64,000 bases of DNA, from positions 434,001 to 498,000 of the forward strand of contig NZNV01000017.1 of NCBI GenBank assembly GCA_002695025.1, written 5' to 3'. The stretch's first letter is position 1, and the number at the start of each line of letters is the position of its first letter. Shown one piece after another: positions 8,136 to 17,155 of this stretch. Both the position numbers and the translations under genes were made by a program. The notes beneath the pieces are model-generated. The model searched no databases. It saw only the letters and a program-made list of their open reading frames with translations, and was not told the origin of the DNA. This stretch comes from Owenweeksia sp. (lineage in GTDB: Bacteria; Bacteroidota; Bacteroidia; Flavobacteriales; Schleiferiaceae).

Positions 8136-9307
8136 CAAATAACCCCGGCTCAGCCAAACGAAAAATATGTGTGGTAATAACGGCTCGTCCCAGCTACAGC
8201 CGTATTAAAACCGCCCTGAAAGCTATCCAGGATCATCCTGAGCTCGAGTTGCAACTGGTGGTTGCAGCCTCAGCCCTTTTGGATCGGTACGGCTCTGCCG
8301 TAAACTACATTGAGGCCGATGGTTTTGAAATTGCGGCCAAGGTGTTTAACATCCTGGAAGGTGAAAATCTTACCGCAGCCGCCAAAACCACCGGTATCGG
8401 TATTTTAGAGCTGTCTACGGTATTTGATAACCTCAGTCCGGATATCGTGGTTACCGTAGCCGATCGTTTTGAAACTATGGCTACCGCCATATCAGCCAGT
8501 TACATGAATATTCCCCTGGCGCATATACAAGGGGGAGAGGTAACCGGTAACATTGATGAGAAAGTAAGGCACGCTATTACCAAGCTGGCCGATTACCACC
8601 TGGTAGCCTCGGAAGGTGCTAAAGAAAGAGTATTGAAACTGGGAGAGAATCCTGATTTTGTTATAAATACAGGTTGCCCTTCTATTGATATAGCCGCTGA
8701 GGTGGCAGCAAGCCCTGAGTTCAACTTCAACCCTCTTACCAAATATGGCGGAGTAGGAGCTAATGTTGATTTCAATGGGAAGTATATTGTTGTAATGCAG
8801 CACCCTGTTACTAATGAGTATGCCCAATCCAGGTCACATATAGAGGAGACACTGGCTGCCGTGAATGAGTTGAAGGTGCCCACTTTTTGGTTTTGGCCCA
8901 ACGTGGATGCCGGTTCGGATGGTACCTCCAAGGGTATCCGGTCTTTTCGTGAGAAATACGGCCCCGAACATATTCACTTTTTCAAGAATATGGAACCCGC
9001 AGACTTTTTAAGGTTGCTGATCAATTCCAGTTGTCTTATCGGTAATTCGAGTGTAGGTATCCGTGAGTGTGCCTACCTGGGAGTTCCGGTTGTCAATATC
9101 GGCTCACGCCAAAACAGGCGCGACCGCGGAAATAATGTGTTGGATGTAAGCTACGGGCGGGAAGAAATAAAATCAGCCATTACGCAATGGTTGGATGCTC
9201 CAAGACCAGAACCTTCAATGGTATACGGTGGAGGTGATGCAGGAAAGAAGATAGCAAATCTCCTGAACCAGTTCCCCCTTACTTTCCACAAGACTATAGC
9301 ATATTGA
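8132..9307 (+). CDS. neuC: Hydrolysing UDP-sugar 2-epimerase (NeuC/LegG family)
   Basis: A 391-residue GT-B-fold enzyme that inverts C2 of a UDP-N-acetyl sugar and releases the free manno sugar for the NeuB-type synthase. Visible motifs: VVITARPSYSRIKTAL at the start, DRFETMATA, HIQGGEVTG and, in the C-terminal half, QHPVTNEY and IGNSSVGIRE. These separate the hydrolysing NeuC group from the non-hydrolysing WecB enzyme at 33097. It overlaps neuB by 4 bases and is followed by neuA after 10. Since the locus also carries genes for a bacillosamine-type UDP sugar, the substrate may be UDP-diNAcBac (LegG role) rather than UDP-GlcNAc (NeuC role). Confidence 0.87.
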   Translation: MTNNPGSAKRKICVVITARPSYSRIKTALKAIQDHPELELQLVVAASALLDRYGSAVNYIEADGFEIAAKVFNILEGENLTAAAKTTGIGILELSTVFDNLSPDIVVTVADRFETMATAISASYMNIPLAHIQGGEVTGNIDEKVRHAITKLADYHLVASEGAKERVLKLGENPDFVINTGCPSIDIAAEVAASPEFNFNPLTKYGGVGANVDFNGKYIVVMQHPVTNEYAQSRSHIEETLAAVNELKVPTFWFWPNVDAGSDGTSKGIRSFREKYGPEHIHFFKNMEPADFLRLLINSSCLIGNSSVGIRECAYLGVPVVNIGSRQNRRDRGNNVLDVSYGREEIKSAITQWLDAPRPEPSMVYGGGDAGKKIANLLNQFPLTFHKTIAY

Positions 9308-9317
9308 TCAATCGAAA

Positions 9318-10010
9318 ATGAGGATACTAGGCTTAATAACCGCCAGAGGAGGATCCAAGGGAATTCCCGGTAAAAACATCAAACCCTTACATGGCAAGCC
9401 GCTATTGGGATATGTAGCCGGTGATGGTTTGAATTCATCTACTCTAAGCAAGTTTATTATCAGTACCGATGATCAAAAAATAGCAGATGTAGCCAGGGAT
9501 TTTGGTGTGGAAGTACCCTTTTTAAGACCAAAGGAACTGGCAGCTGATGATACACCGTCTATAGATGTGTTAAGGCACGCTTTGAGGTATTTTGATGAAG
9601 AAGGTGATCATTACGATGCCGTTTGTCTTTTGCAACCAACCAGTCCGTATAAACCAGAAGGTTTTATCGATAAGTGCGTTCATAAATTCATGGAAAGTGA
9701 GGCCGATTGCCTGATAAGCGTGCTTCCGGTACCTCACCAGTTCAGTCCTTACTGGACTTTTAAACCGAATGATGAAGGGTTCCTGAATTTTGCAGCGGGT
9801 GATGTAAGGATAAACCGCAGACAGGATCTGCCGGAAACTTATTATCGTGATGGGTCGGTGTATGTGGTCAGGAGAGATATTATATTAAACCACAGCTCAT
9901 TGTTGTCGGGTAGGATATCTTATATGGTATCCAATATGGATTATTATTGTAATTTGGATACGATGGATGATTGGCGCCATGCAGAATCCAATTCCGTACC
10001 AAAAGGATAG
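9318..10010 (+). CDS. neuA: CMP-nonulosonate cytidylyltransferase (NeuA/LegF family)
   Basis: A 230-residue cytidylyltransferase that activates the NeuB product with CTP. The nucleotide-binding start is TARGGSKGIPGKNIKPL (a close match to the NeuA signature), with STDDQKIADVA, LLQPTSP and the late RDGSVYVVRR. It is the third gene of a neuB-neuC-neuA run. A second NeuA-like gene of different detail lies at 21796, so this organism may activate two different acids. The 3' end runs past the likely start region of the next gene in another frame, but the start I prefer for that gene (10033) gives no overlap. Confidence 0.86.
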   Translation: MRILGLITARGGSKGIPGKNIKPLHGKPLLGYVAGDGLNSSTLSKFIISTDDQKIADVARDFGVEVPFLRPKELAADDTPSIDVLRHALRYFDEEGDHYDAVCLLQPTSPYKPEGFIDKCVHKFMESEADCLISVLPVPHQFSPYWTFKPNDEGFLNFAAGDVRINRRQDLPETYYRDGSVYVVRRDIILNHSSLLSGRISYMVSNMDYYCNLDTMDDWRHAESNSVPKG

Positions 10011-10032
10011 ACCAATTATACGAATCCGACCT

Positions 10033-10905
10033 ATGAAGGGAACCTCCTGTAAAATATGCACCCACGAACTTAGCAGTGAGCCGGTTCTGGAAATTAATAA
10101 GCCAGATCGTTTTGAAGCTTTTATAGGAGTGGATGAAAAGAGCTTTAAAAGAACCTGGCATAGGTGTTCTTCATGCGCTGTGTTACAGGCCGTTCATTAC
10201 AACGGAATGGATGAAAAACTGGCACAAATCTCGGACAAATACTATAGTATTGATTTTGGAAGCCTGACTTCCGGAAGCCGGTTTGAAAGAATTCAGAAAA
10301 TACCGGACGAAAAATCGGATAATTACCATCGGGTAAGGAGGATTGGTGATTTTTACCGCAACTGGATACAGTCATTTGAAAAGAGTTCCACACCTTCTAT
10401 TTTGGATATAGGAGGTGGTATGGGAGTATTTTTGTGCAAATACCTGGAGGTAAACCCGGATTTTACCGGGGTTATGATAGAACCGGACCGGGAGAGTACC
10501 ACCCACATTGACAGTAGTTTTCCCTTTGAATTCCATAACCGTCTCTTTTCAGGTCAGGAAGAATATCAGAGGGATTTTGACATTGTTACCTTGAATAAGG
10601 TGGTAGAGCATATTGAAAAACCTCACCAACTATTGTCTGATATTCAGAAGGTTTTGAATAAAAAGCACGGCCTTTTGTATATCGAAATTCCGGATGAGAT
10701 GAACGTTTACTACAAACCTTCTTCGGATAATAGCCTGGGTAGTTTGCATCATCATTTGTACAATCCCCATAGCCTGAACTATCTTTTAGAGAGTACCGGA
10801 TATACCGTTCTCAGGATAGAAAGAATGTTTGAGGCAAGCGGTAAGATTTCCATTTACGCTTTTGCCATTAGCAGCAGTGCCGAAAAACAGTGGCTTACAC
10901 ATTGA
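10033..10905 (+). CDS. Class I SAM-dependent methyltransferase with N-terminal zinc-binding Cys pairs
   Basis: About 290 residues. The start at ATG 10033 leaves the N-terminal Cys cluster intact (CKIC near residue 6-9 and CSSC about residue 45), a probable zinc site common in sugar methyltransferases of glycan loci. SAM motif I is ILDIGGGMGVF; a later FDIVTLNKVVEHI matches the post-I acidic/hydrophobic motif and the following HIEKP. An in-frame ATG at 9967 would add 22 residues and overlap neuA, so I reject it. The target is unknown; a methyl group on a sugar or sugar nucleotide of this glycan is the natural guess. A C-methyltransferase role cannot be ruled out. Confidence 0.7.
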   Translation: MKGTSCKICTHELSSEPVLEINKPDRFEAFIGVDEKSFKRTWHRCSSCAVLQAVHYNGMDEKLAQISDKYYSIDFGSLTSGSRFERIQKIPDEKSDNYHRVRRIGDFYRNWIQSFEKSSTPSILDIGGGMGVFLCKYLEVNPDFTGVMIEPDRESTTHIDSSFPFEFHNRLFSGQEEYQRDFDIVTLNKVVEHIEKPHQLLSDIQKVLNKKHGLLYIEIPDEMNVYYKPSSDNSLGSLHHHLYNPHSLNYLLESTGYTVLRIERMFEASGKISIYAFAISSSAEKQWLTH

Positions 10906-10961
10906 TTCCTGTTTTCTATCCCTGCAGAAGTCTAATGAAAATAAATCCTGCATACTAATTT

Positions 10962-10980
10962 AACCCCTGGTGGGGTTTTG
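10962..10980 (+). other. Small hairpin in front of the flippase gene
   Basis: AACCCC (10962-10967), loop TGGT and GGGGTT (10972-10977) can pair, followed by only two more T before a G. It ends 3 bases before the TTG start of wzx. It could be a weak terminator/attenuator relieved by UpxY, or it could mask the start site. The 77-base gap it lies in is one of the longest inside the operon. Confidence 0.25.
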
Positions 10981-10982
10981 CT

Positions 10983-12467
10983 TTGAAAAACGAAAGTTCG
11001 GAGTATTATAAGTCAAAGGCCACCTATTCCATCAAATGGAATAGTATCCTGTCCTTTTCCAATTTCCTGGTTTCCTTTGTAGTAAGTATAGTACTGGCAA
11101 GGTTGCTGGATCCTAAGGATTTTGGTTTGATAGCCATGACCACGGTGTTTGTTTCCATTATTTCACTTTTTGTGGATGCCGGAACAGGGTCGGGGGTGAT
11201 CCAGAAAAAGGAAATTAACCAAACGGACCTTTCCACCGTATTTTTCTATAACCTGTTTATCGGGTTCCTGGCTGCGGTCATTTTGTTCGTGTCGGCTCCC
11301 GCTATTGCCCTGTTTTACGAGGATGACAGGCTGGTAAGTTTAGTGCGGACACTATCCCTGAGTCCTCTCCTTACCTCCCTGTCCGTGGTGCAGAAAAATG
11401 TTATGAACCGCACTTTAGAACTCAAAAAGCGGATCATAGCCCAGGTAATAGGTCAGGTTGCAGCAGCTATTGTGGGTATTAGTCTGGCACTACTGAATTA
11501 TGGTGTATGGGCACTTGTTTTTTCGAGTTTATGCTCTCTCGCTATTTCATCCATTCTGTATTGGGTCCAGGGAAAATGGATGCCCAGCTGGGTGTTTAAC
11601 CGTGACAGTTTCAATGAGATATGGAGTTTTAGCAAAAATATTCTGTATGGAAATATCATATCCCAGTTTGCCCAGAAGATGGATATCCTGCTGATCGGGA
11701 AATTTGTGAACCCTGCGGTTTTGGGTTTCTACCAGAAAGGGAGAAGTCTTGGCCAGATACCTGCCAACCAGATTGGGGTTATTTTAACGAGGTCGTATTT
11801 CCCTATCCTTTCCAGGTTGCAACATGATCTTGAGGATTTCAGGAAATATTACCTGTCCCAAAGTACCCGTATCTTTTTGATCACCTTCCCACTTTTTACT
11901 GCGATTAGCTTACTATCCGAAAACATCATCGTTTTTCTTTACGGAGCCAAGTGGTTGCCATCGGCACCCTTTTTGGCTTTAACGGGCATCGTGGGACTGC
12001 TGTACTGCAATAATGCCTTTAAAGTGTATGCCTGTAATGCCCTGGGGCGCTCCTATGTTACGCTGCGTATCAACGCGGTAATGAGCCCCATCCGCATCAG
12101 TCTCTATCTTTTGGTGGCATTTACCTTCCAGGAGCAAAGTCCTATATTGTTCCTTTCGGTGATTGTATTAACCCAACTGATCAGTACAGTATACATGACG
12201 GTTATGATACGAAAACACGTGGGTCTCGATACCATTGAGCAGTACAGCCTGTTTTACAAGATCATTGCAGCCGGATTGATTTCTCTGGTATTGGTATTTT
12301 ATTTAAAGCGATTCATAAACATCAACCCTTATGTAGATCTACCAATATTAATGGTGGTTTTTGTGTCAGTTAATGTGGGCGGTTTACTCTTGATGAAAGA
12401 GAGGCAAGCCATTGTTCTGGTAAGAAAAATTAAAAGCAAGTTCGGAAAAAGGTTCAGCCATGCATAA
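10983..12467 (+). CDS. wzx: Lipid-linked oligosaccharide flippase (Wzx, MOP superfamily)
   Basis: A 494-residue integral membrane protein with about 12-14 hydrophobic helices. The start (SIKWNSILSFSNFLVSFVVSIVLARLLDPKDFGLIAM) is typical of the WzxC/TuaB group, as are GYGVWALV-type and YQKGRSLGQIP segments. It should turn undecaprenyl-linked repeat units to the periplasmic face for polymerisation by the Wzy candidate at 25200. It is the only flippase in the window, although two initiating phosphotransferases are present. The start is TTG at 10983. The 3' end overlaps the next gene by 8 bases. Confidence 0.87.
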   Translation: MKNESSEYYKSKATYSIKWNSILSFSNFLVSFVVSIVLARLLDPKDFGLIAMTTVFVSIISLFVDAGTGSGVIQKKEINQTDLSTVFFYNLFIGFLAAVILFVSAPAIALFYEDDRLVSLVRTLSLSPLLTSLSVVQKNVMNRTLELKKRIIAQVIGQVAAAIVGISLALLNYGVWALVFSSLCSLAISSILYWVQGKWMPSWVFNRDSFNEIWSFSKNILYGNIISQFAQKMDILLIGKFVNPAVLGFYQKGRSLGQIPANQIGVILTRSYFPILSRLQHDLEDFRKYYLSQSTRIFLITFPLFTAISLLSENIIVFLYGAKWLPSAPFLALTGIVGLLYCNNAFKVYACNALGRSYVTLRINAVMSPIRISLYLLVAFTFQEQSPILFLSVIVLTQLISTVYMTVMIRKHVGLDTIEQYSLFYKIIAAGLISLVLVFYLKRFININPYVDLPILMVVFVSVNVGGLLLMKERQAIVLVRKIKSKFGKRFSHA

Positions 12468-12855
12468 TGTACAGATCATAGAATTACCTAAAATATTGGA
12501 TCCCAGGGGGAACCTTACCTTTTTGCAGACCAATGATCATATACCTTTTGATATAAAACGGGTATTCTGGACCTATGATGTACCCGGGGGTGAGATAAGG
12601 GGTGGCCATGCCTATAAAATGCAGCATGAAGTGATCATTGCCCTTTCCGGTTCTTTTGATGTAGTTATCACCAGGCCGGACGGAAGCGAAGAGAAGTACC
12701 ACCTGAACCGTTCCTATTACGGATTGTACATTCCTGCTGGCATCTGGCGGCACCTGGAAAACTTTGCCACCAATACCTGTGCCCTGACCCTGGCCAATAC
12801 TTTTTACGATGAAAGTGATTATATAAGGGATCACAGCCTTTTATCTAACTCCTAG
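12460..12855 (+). CDS. FdtA/QdtA-like cupin, divergent copy
   Basis: A 131-residue single-domain cupin of the WxcM/FdtA family, which isomerises dTDP-4-keto-6-deoxyglucose to the 3-keto form. Family marks are DPRGNLTFLQ near residue 14 and the PGGE-x-RGGHA-x-K motif. In this copy the motif reads H50-A-Y52, where characterised FdtA/QdtA enzymes, as I recall, have two catalytic histidines in HAH. The gene directly after it is a second copy with the full HAH. So this one may have lost or changed its activity, or may serve as a partner subunit. It overlaps wzx by 8 bases. The family is secure; the activity is not. Confidence 0.75.
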   Translation: MHNVQIIELPKILDPRGNLTFLQTNDHIPFDIKRVFWTYDVPGGEIRGGHAYKMQHEVIIALSGSFDVVITRPDGSEEKYHLNRSYYGLYIPAGIWRHLENFATNTCALTLANTFYDESDYIRDHSLLSNS

Positions 12856-12866
12856 AATATACTTCA

Positions 12867-13286
12867 ATGACAATTTCGGTTTTTGACTGTAGTATGATCC
12901 ACCTGCCCCGGATTGCCAACCGGGCAGGAAATATTACACCGGTTAATAACAGCCGCGAGATCCCGTTTGATGTGAAGAGGGTTTTTTACCTGTACGATAT
13001 CCCAGGGGGAGAGTCAAGGGGTGCCCACGCCCATAAAGAATGCCACCAGTTTTTAGTGGCGGCCAGCGGGGCTTTTGAAGTGTTACTGGATGATGGCCAC
13101 ACCAAGCGTTTGGTCCAGCTCAACAGGCCATACATTGGCCTGCATATACCTCCTGGCATCTGGGCCAGTGAAATTAATTTTTCCTCCGGTGCTATTTGCC
13201 TGGTCATGGCTTCACATGCCTATGACGAAAAAGATTACATCCGGGATTACGAATCCTATAAGCAATACGTAAACACGGACCACTAG
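12867..13286 (+). CDS. fdtA: dTDP-4-keto-6-deoxyhexose 3,4-ketoisomerase (FdtA/QdtA family)
   Basis: A 139-residue cupin with the complete RGAHAHK motif (His54 and His56) and NRAGNITPVN in the place of the usual D-x-RG-x-L stretch. The enzyme makes the 3-keto sugar that an FdtB-type aminotransferase turns into a dTDP-3-amino-3,6-dideoxyhexose; such an aminotransferase is encoded at 16049 and a hexapeptide acyltransferase follows at 17130. The dTDP-glucose synthase and 4,6-dehydratase (RmlA/RmlB) needed upstream are not in the window. It lies 11 bases after its paralogue at 12460. Confidence 0.8.
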   Translation: MTISVFDCSMIHLPRIANRAGNITPVNNSREIPFDVKRVFYLYDIPGGESRGAHAHKECHQFLVAASGAFEVLLDDGHTKRLVQLNRPYIGLHIPPGIWASEINFSSGAICLVMASHAYDEKDYIRDYESYKQYVNTDH

Positions 13287-13290
13287 ATCC

Positions 13291-14262
13291 ATGGAACTGA
13301 GGGTAAAGCGATTTGAATCAGGGATAGACAATGGCGTATGGGACGATTTTGTTGCATCGGCTATGAATGCCACTTTTTTATTCAAACGTAGTTTTATGGA
13401 TTATCATAAAGACCGTTTCCAGGATCATTCGGTGATGGTTTTTGATGAAAAGGATGCTTTGCTGGCCTGTTTGCCGGCTAACCAGAAAGGAACTGATGAG
13501 GTGGTCTCGCACCAGGGGCTTACCTACGGTGGATTCATGATGAAGAAGGAAGCCAAGCTTCCGGTACAGATGGAAGTCTTTAAAAGCGTACTGCGCTATT
13601 ACCATGAAGCTGGCGTAAAGCAACTTACCTATAAACACTTTCCCCGCTTTTACAACACTTTCCAAACCGATGAGATCGAGTATTGCCTCTTCTTGGCCGG
13701 AGCCAGCCTCTTTAGAAGGGATACCGCTATTGCCGTTGACTATCATTGCCGCATACCCTATGCAGGGAATATCAGGCGTGAGGCCCGCAAAGCCGAAAAA
13801 AATGGTGTGATGATCCGGGAGAGTGATGATTTTAAAGGCTTTTGGAAGCAGGTGCTGGAGCCTAATTTAGAAGCTCGCTTTGGGGTAAAACCCGTGCATT
13901 CGCTGGAAGAAATTAGTCGGCTAAAGGAAGCCTTTAATAAGGAAATACGTCTGTTTGTAGCGGTGGATACCAATGAACAGGTATTGGCCGGCACAGTGAT
14001 GTTTGAAACACCAACCGTGGCGCATAGCCAATACATTTCTGCTACTGATGAGGGACGTAGGGAAGGAGCCCTCAACTTGCTCTTTATAAAGTTACTGGAT
14101 GAGTATTTTGCAGAGCAGCGATTCTTTGACTTCGGGACGGCTAATGAAGATGGAGGGAAGAGCGTAAATCCAGGCTTGCTGGCCTGGAAAGAACGGATGG
14201 GTGGCAGAACCTATTCGCATGATTTTTATAGGATAGAGACCCAATCATATCAACTGCTATAG
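13291..14262 (+). CDS. FemAB/GNAT-fold acyltransferase-like protein
   Basis: A 323-residue protein of the FemAB/BioF2-like GNAT group often found in Bacteroidota glycan loci. Signs are an N-terminal half with a SHQGLTYGGFMM stretch, the basic IRREARKAEKNGV segment (about 155-170), and a C-terminal GNAT-like half with AGTVMF, LNLLFIKLLDEYF and FDFGTANEDGG. The place between fdtA and a DegT-like gene suggests acylation of an amino sugar, perhaps with an amino acid, since FemAB proteins use aminoacyl donors. The real donor and acceptor are unknown. It starts 4 bases after fdtA. Confidence 0.65.
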   Translation: MELRVKRFESGIDNGVWDDFVASAMNATFLFKRSFMDYHKDRFQDHSVMVFDEKDALLACLPANQKGTDEVVSHQGLTYGGFMMKKEAKLPVQMEVFKSVLRYYHEAGVKQLTYKHFPRFYNTFQTDEIEYCLFLAGASLFRRDTAIAVDYHCRIPYAGNIRREARKAEKNGVMIRESDDFKGFWKQVLEPNLEARFGVKPVHSLEEISRLKEAFNKEIRLFVAVDTNEQVLAGTVMFETPTVAHSQYISATDEGRREGALNLLFIKLLDEYFAEQRFFDFGTANEDGGKSVNPGLLAWKERMGGRTYSHDFYRIETQSYQLL

Positions 14263-14275
14263 AAAAGCTGAGGAT

Positions 14276-15220
14276 TTGAAAACGATTTCCGCTCATTCTT
14301 TTGTTACGAAGTATATTGACAATAATCACCCGGCCTTTTTGATCATTCCTTTCCGGGCTGATGATATTTTTCATAATGCGGAGATTCATAGAAAACACTC
14401 TTTCGATCTGCGGGGAATGATGGAAGAGCGTTACCCGGGTAAAAAAGTGGTGATCACCTCCGGGGCCAGAAGAGCTTTGCACCTGGCCCTTGAACAGTAC
14501 CGGCAAGAGCTTTCATCACCTTTGTCGGTGCGGATCCAAACCACTTCCGATAATTTTTACATCAGCAGTTGTGTCACCAAAACCATTGAAGCACAAAATA
14601 AGTGGCACCGTGATAGAACGGATTCTGGAGATGTATTGGTAGCCAACCATGAGTTCGGATATCCGGATAACCGCTTGCAGGATGCGCCTGCCAGTCCGGA
14701 ATACCTGATTGAAGATTGTGCCTTTTCCTTTAACTCTTATTTCTCAGACGGTACCAGGTGTGGCTCAATCGGGAAGTACGCATTGATAAGCTTTTCCAAA
14801 TTTTTCCCAATTCAGTTGGGAGGCTGCCTGGTAGCTGACCAGGAATTCCCCAATGATGAGGACCCGGAAATGATCCACTATGTTGAGAATGTAGTGGGCT
14901 ATTACTTCAACAGCATAGAGGAGTGGACCGAAATTCGTAAAGTCCGCCAGGAATATTTTAACCAGGTGTTTACACAACTGGGTTGTGTACCTTTTTTTGA
15001 GAGTTACAGCGGCAGTGTGCCGGGGGTTTACCTTTTCAGGTTACCGGAGGGTGTGGATAAACAAAAGCTGAAAGCGTTTTACTGGGAGAGAGGTGTTCAG
15101 TGTAGTGCTTTTTATGGCGAAGAGGCCTTCTTTTTGCCCTTGAATCAGTTTACCACCACCTCGCACATTGACCTTTTTGCCGATATTTTTCAATCCTATC
15201 GATCTCAGGCGAATGAATAA
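14276..15220 (+). CDS. Short, divergent DegT/DnrJ-type PLP enzyme
   Basis: A 314-residue protein, shorter than the usual 360-400 of this family. The fold is suggested by VVITSGARRALHLAL (the PLP phosphate-binding turn), YLIEDCAFSF (the usual Asp pairing with the pyridine nitrogen) and ISFSKFFPIQLGGCLVA, where the Lys of SFSK would be the PLP lysine. The usual second Gly-rich turn is reduced and the N-terminal subdomain is short. It may be a sugar aminotransferase of altered specificity, or a PLP-binding protein without transaminase action. The start is TTG at 14276; the end overlaps the sulfotransferase start by 8 bases. Confidence 0.55.
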   Translation: MKTISAHSFVTKYIDNNHPAFLIIPFRADDIFHNAEIHRKHSFDLRGMMEERYPGKKVVITSGARRALHLALEQYRQELSSPLSVRIQTTSDNFYISSCVTKTIEAQNKWHRDRTDSGDVLVANHEFGYPDNRLQDAPASPEYLIEDCAFSFNSYFSDGTRCGSIGKYALISFSKFFPIQLGGCLVADQEFPNDEDPEMIHYVENVVGYYFNSIEEWTEIRKVRQEYFNQVFTQLGCVPFFESYSGSVPGVYLFRLPEGVDKQKLKAFYWERGVQCSAFYGEEAFFLPLNQFTTTSHIDLFADIFQSYRSQANE

Positions 15221-16049
15221 TTTCATATTGATCGGATTTGACCGATCGGGAACCTCAGCTATTTCACGCACGCTGGCCGCACACCCGCAGGTTGAGCTTA
15301 TTTTTCGGCCCTTTAACAGCGGACCAATCCGTCACAAGATGTACCAGTTGCTGGACGATCGTAAAGTAACGGATGAGGATATTTCCTTTTTCAGGAATTT
15401 ACAGAACGAGGTTTTAGATAGCTCCTACTTTGTCTCACAATGGCATCAAAAGTTTTCTTCGGTGCAGAATAGCTTCAAAGCCGGGCAGTTGCACGTTATT
15501 ATTACCAATATCAACCATTTCTCAGTGAGGTGGGTGAAGAGTACTTTCCCTGAAATTGAACAATGGGCTATCTGGAGGCATCCCGAACAGATATTGAACA
15601 GCTGCATCAAGAATGAATTTTACGGGGAGTGGTATTCCGATGCTCTTTCACAGGTAGTTCAATCCGTACAGGAAGACAAGGAGTTATCAGCTCTTTTTGA
15701 GGGCTATATTGATGAGGTAATGGCCGGTAACTTTACCGTAAAAACCGCCTTCCTGATTGCGGTGAGGAATTATTTCCTGTTTAAACATATTGATGCAGGT
15801 AAAATAGTGGATTACGATATTTTTAAGACCGACCCCAATAGAGCCCTTAAGCCGGTGCTGGAGTATTTCAGGCTTTCGCAGGATTTTGACTTCAGCCGTT
15901 TCCTGGAGGTTGATCTGAACAGCATACCCTCCGTTGACGGATATGAAAAGAATAAAAAAGGGGCCAATGTGATTACTCCAGAAGAAATGGAGTTGGCCCG
16001 GCAAATGTTTGAGCCTTTACACCAACTTTATAACCAAAAGTCAAGATAA
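15213..16049 (+). CDS. Carbohydrate sulfotransferase (P-loop type)
   Basis: A 278-residue cytoplasmic protein. The 5'-phosphosulfate loop is [18 protein letters not shown] (about residues 7-24), and the 3'-phosphate site is [16 protein letters not shown], with Arg and Ser at the usual distance. It should move sulfate from PAPS to a sugar hydroxyl or amine. I chose the ATG at 15213, since the longer frame from 15168 adds a piece before the first strand. It overlaps the gene before by 8 bases and shares one base with the aminotransferase after it. It is not closely like the NDST-type sulfotransferase at 34945, so two positions of the glycan may be sulfated. Confidence 0.72.
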   Translation: MNNFILIGFDRSGTSAISRTLAAHPQVELIFRPFNSGPIRHKMYQLLDDRKVTDEDISFFRNLQNEVLDSSYFVSQWHQKFSSVQNSFKAGQLHVIITNINHFSVRWVKSTFPEIEQWAIWRHPEQILNSCIKNEFYGEWYSDALSQVVQSVQEDKELSALFEGYIDEVMAGNFTVKTAFLIAVRNYFLFKHIDAGKIVDYDIFKTDPNRALKPVLEYFRLSQDFDFSRFLEVDLNSIPSVDGYEKNKKGANVITPEEMELARQMFEPLHQLYNQKSR

Positions 16050-17155
16050 TGATAAAGTTTTTAGACCTGCAGGCCATCAATGAGCCTTACCGGGAAAGTT
16101 TCCACAAGTCATTGGATGAACTGGTGGACAGCGGCTGGGTACTTTTGGGGAAGAACCTGGAGAGTTTTGAGCGGGAATTTGCGGACTATTGCGGTGCCAG
16201 GCATTGTGTTGGGGTGGCCAATGGTCTGGATGCCATCACTATAATATTGCAGGGGTATAAGCAGTTGGGTAAGCTTAAGGAAGGGGATGAGGTTTTGGTA
16301 CCTTCCAACACCTATATTGCCACTATACTGGGTGTTTACCATGCAGGCCTCAAACCCGTACTGGTGGAACCGGATCCTGCCACCTTTAATATGGATCCTT
16401 CCAGGGCAGCGGAAGCTATAACCTCCAAAACCAAGGCTATTTTTACCGTTCACCTGTATGGACAGTTAAGTGATATGGAGGGTTTGCTGAAGCTATCCGG
16501 AGAGCATAACTTGCTGTTACTGGACGATGTGGCTCAGGCTCATGGTGCACACATGAAAGACGGGAAAAAAGCCGGGGCTATTGCGGATGCCAGTGCCTTT
16601 TCCTTTTATCCCGGGAAAAATCTGGGCTGCATCGGAGACGGTGGAGCCATTACAACGGATGATGATGAGCTGGCCTCTGTTATTTCAGCTTATCGTAATT
16701 ACGGTTCGCATAAAAAGTACTACAACCTGTACAAGGGTGTAAACAGCCGTTTGGATGAATTACAGGCGGCATTCCTGCGCCATAAACTGCTTAACCTTGA
16801 TGAAGACAATGCCAAAAGGCGGGAAATAGCGCGCCAGTACCTTAACGGAATAAAGAACGATTTGGTAGAACTTCCTTTTTACTCCGGTGGAGAGGATCAC
16901 GTATTCCATCTCTTTGTGATCAAAGTGAAAGACCGGGAAAGGTTTATAGAGTATATGAATGAAAAAGGTGTACAAACCCTGATCCATTATCCCGTACCTC
17001 CCCACAAACAAGAGGCATTTACAGAAATGAAGGATATGAGTTTTCCGGTATCCGAAAGGATTCACCGCGAAGTAGTGAGTTTACCCATTAGTCCGGTACA
17101 AACAACGCAGGATACTAATTACGTAATCGATGTCATTAACGCGTACACTGTATAG
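16049..17155 (+). CDS. fdtB: Sugar 3-aminotransferase (FdtB/QdtB-like, DegT family)
   Basis: A 368-residue PLP-dependent aminotransferase. The start [15 protein letters not shown] and the [22 protein letters not shown] region are typical of FdtB/QdtB, which aminate C3 of dTDP-3-keto-6-deoxysugars. VANGLDAI binds the PLP phosphate, DDVAQAHGA holds the pyridine-contact Asp, and the PLP lysine is in [10 protein letters not shown]. Together with the ketoisomerases at 12460-13286 and the acyltransferase at 17130 it would make a dTDP-3-acylamino-3,6-dideoxyhexose. A WbpE-like role on UDP-3-keto-GlcNAcA is an alternative, as the locus has WbpB and WbpD homologues but no clear WbpE. Confidence 0.82.
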   Translation: MIKFLDLQAINEPYRESFHKSLDELVDSGWVLLGKNLESFEREFADYCGARHCVGVANGLDAITIILQGYKQLGKLKEGDEVLVPSNTYIATILGVYHAGLKPVLVEPDPATFNMDPSRAAEAITSKTKAIFTVHLYGQLSDMEGLLKLSGEHNLLLLDDVAQAHGAHMKDGKKAGAIADASAFSFYPGKNLGCIGDGGAITTDDDELASVISAYRNYGSHKKYYNLYKGVNSRLDELQAAFLRHKLLNLDEDNAKRREIARQYLNGIKNDLVELPFYSGGEDHVFHLFVIKVKDRERFIEYMNEKGVQTLIHYPVPPHKQEAFTEMKDMSFPVSERIHREVVSLPISPVQTTQDTNYVIDVINAYTV

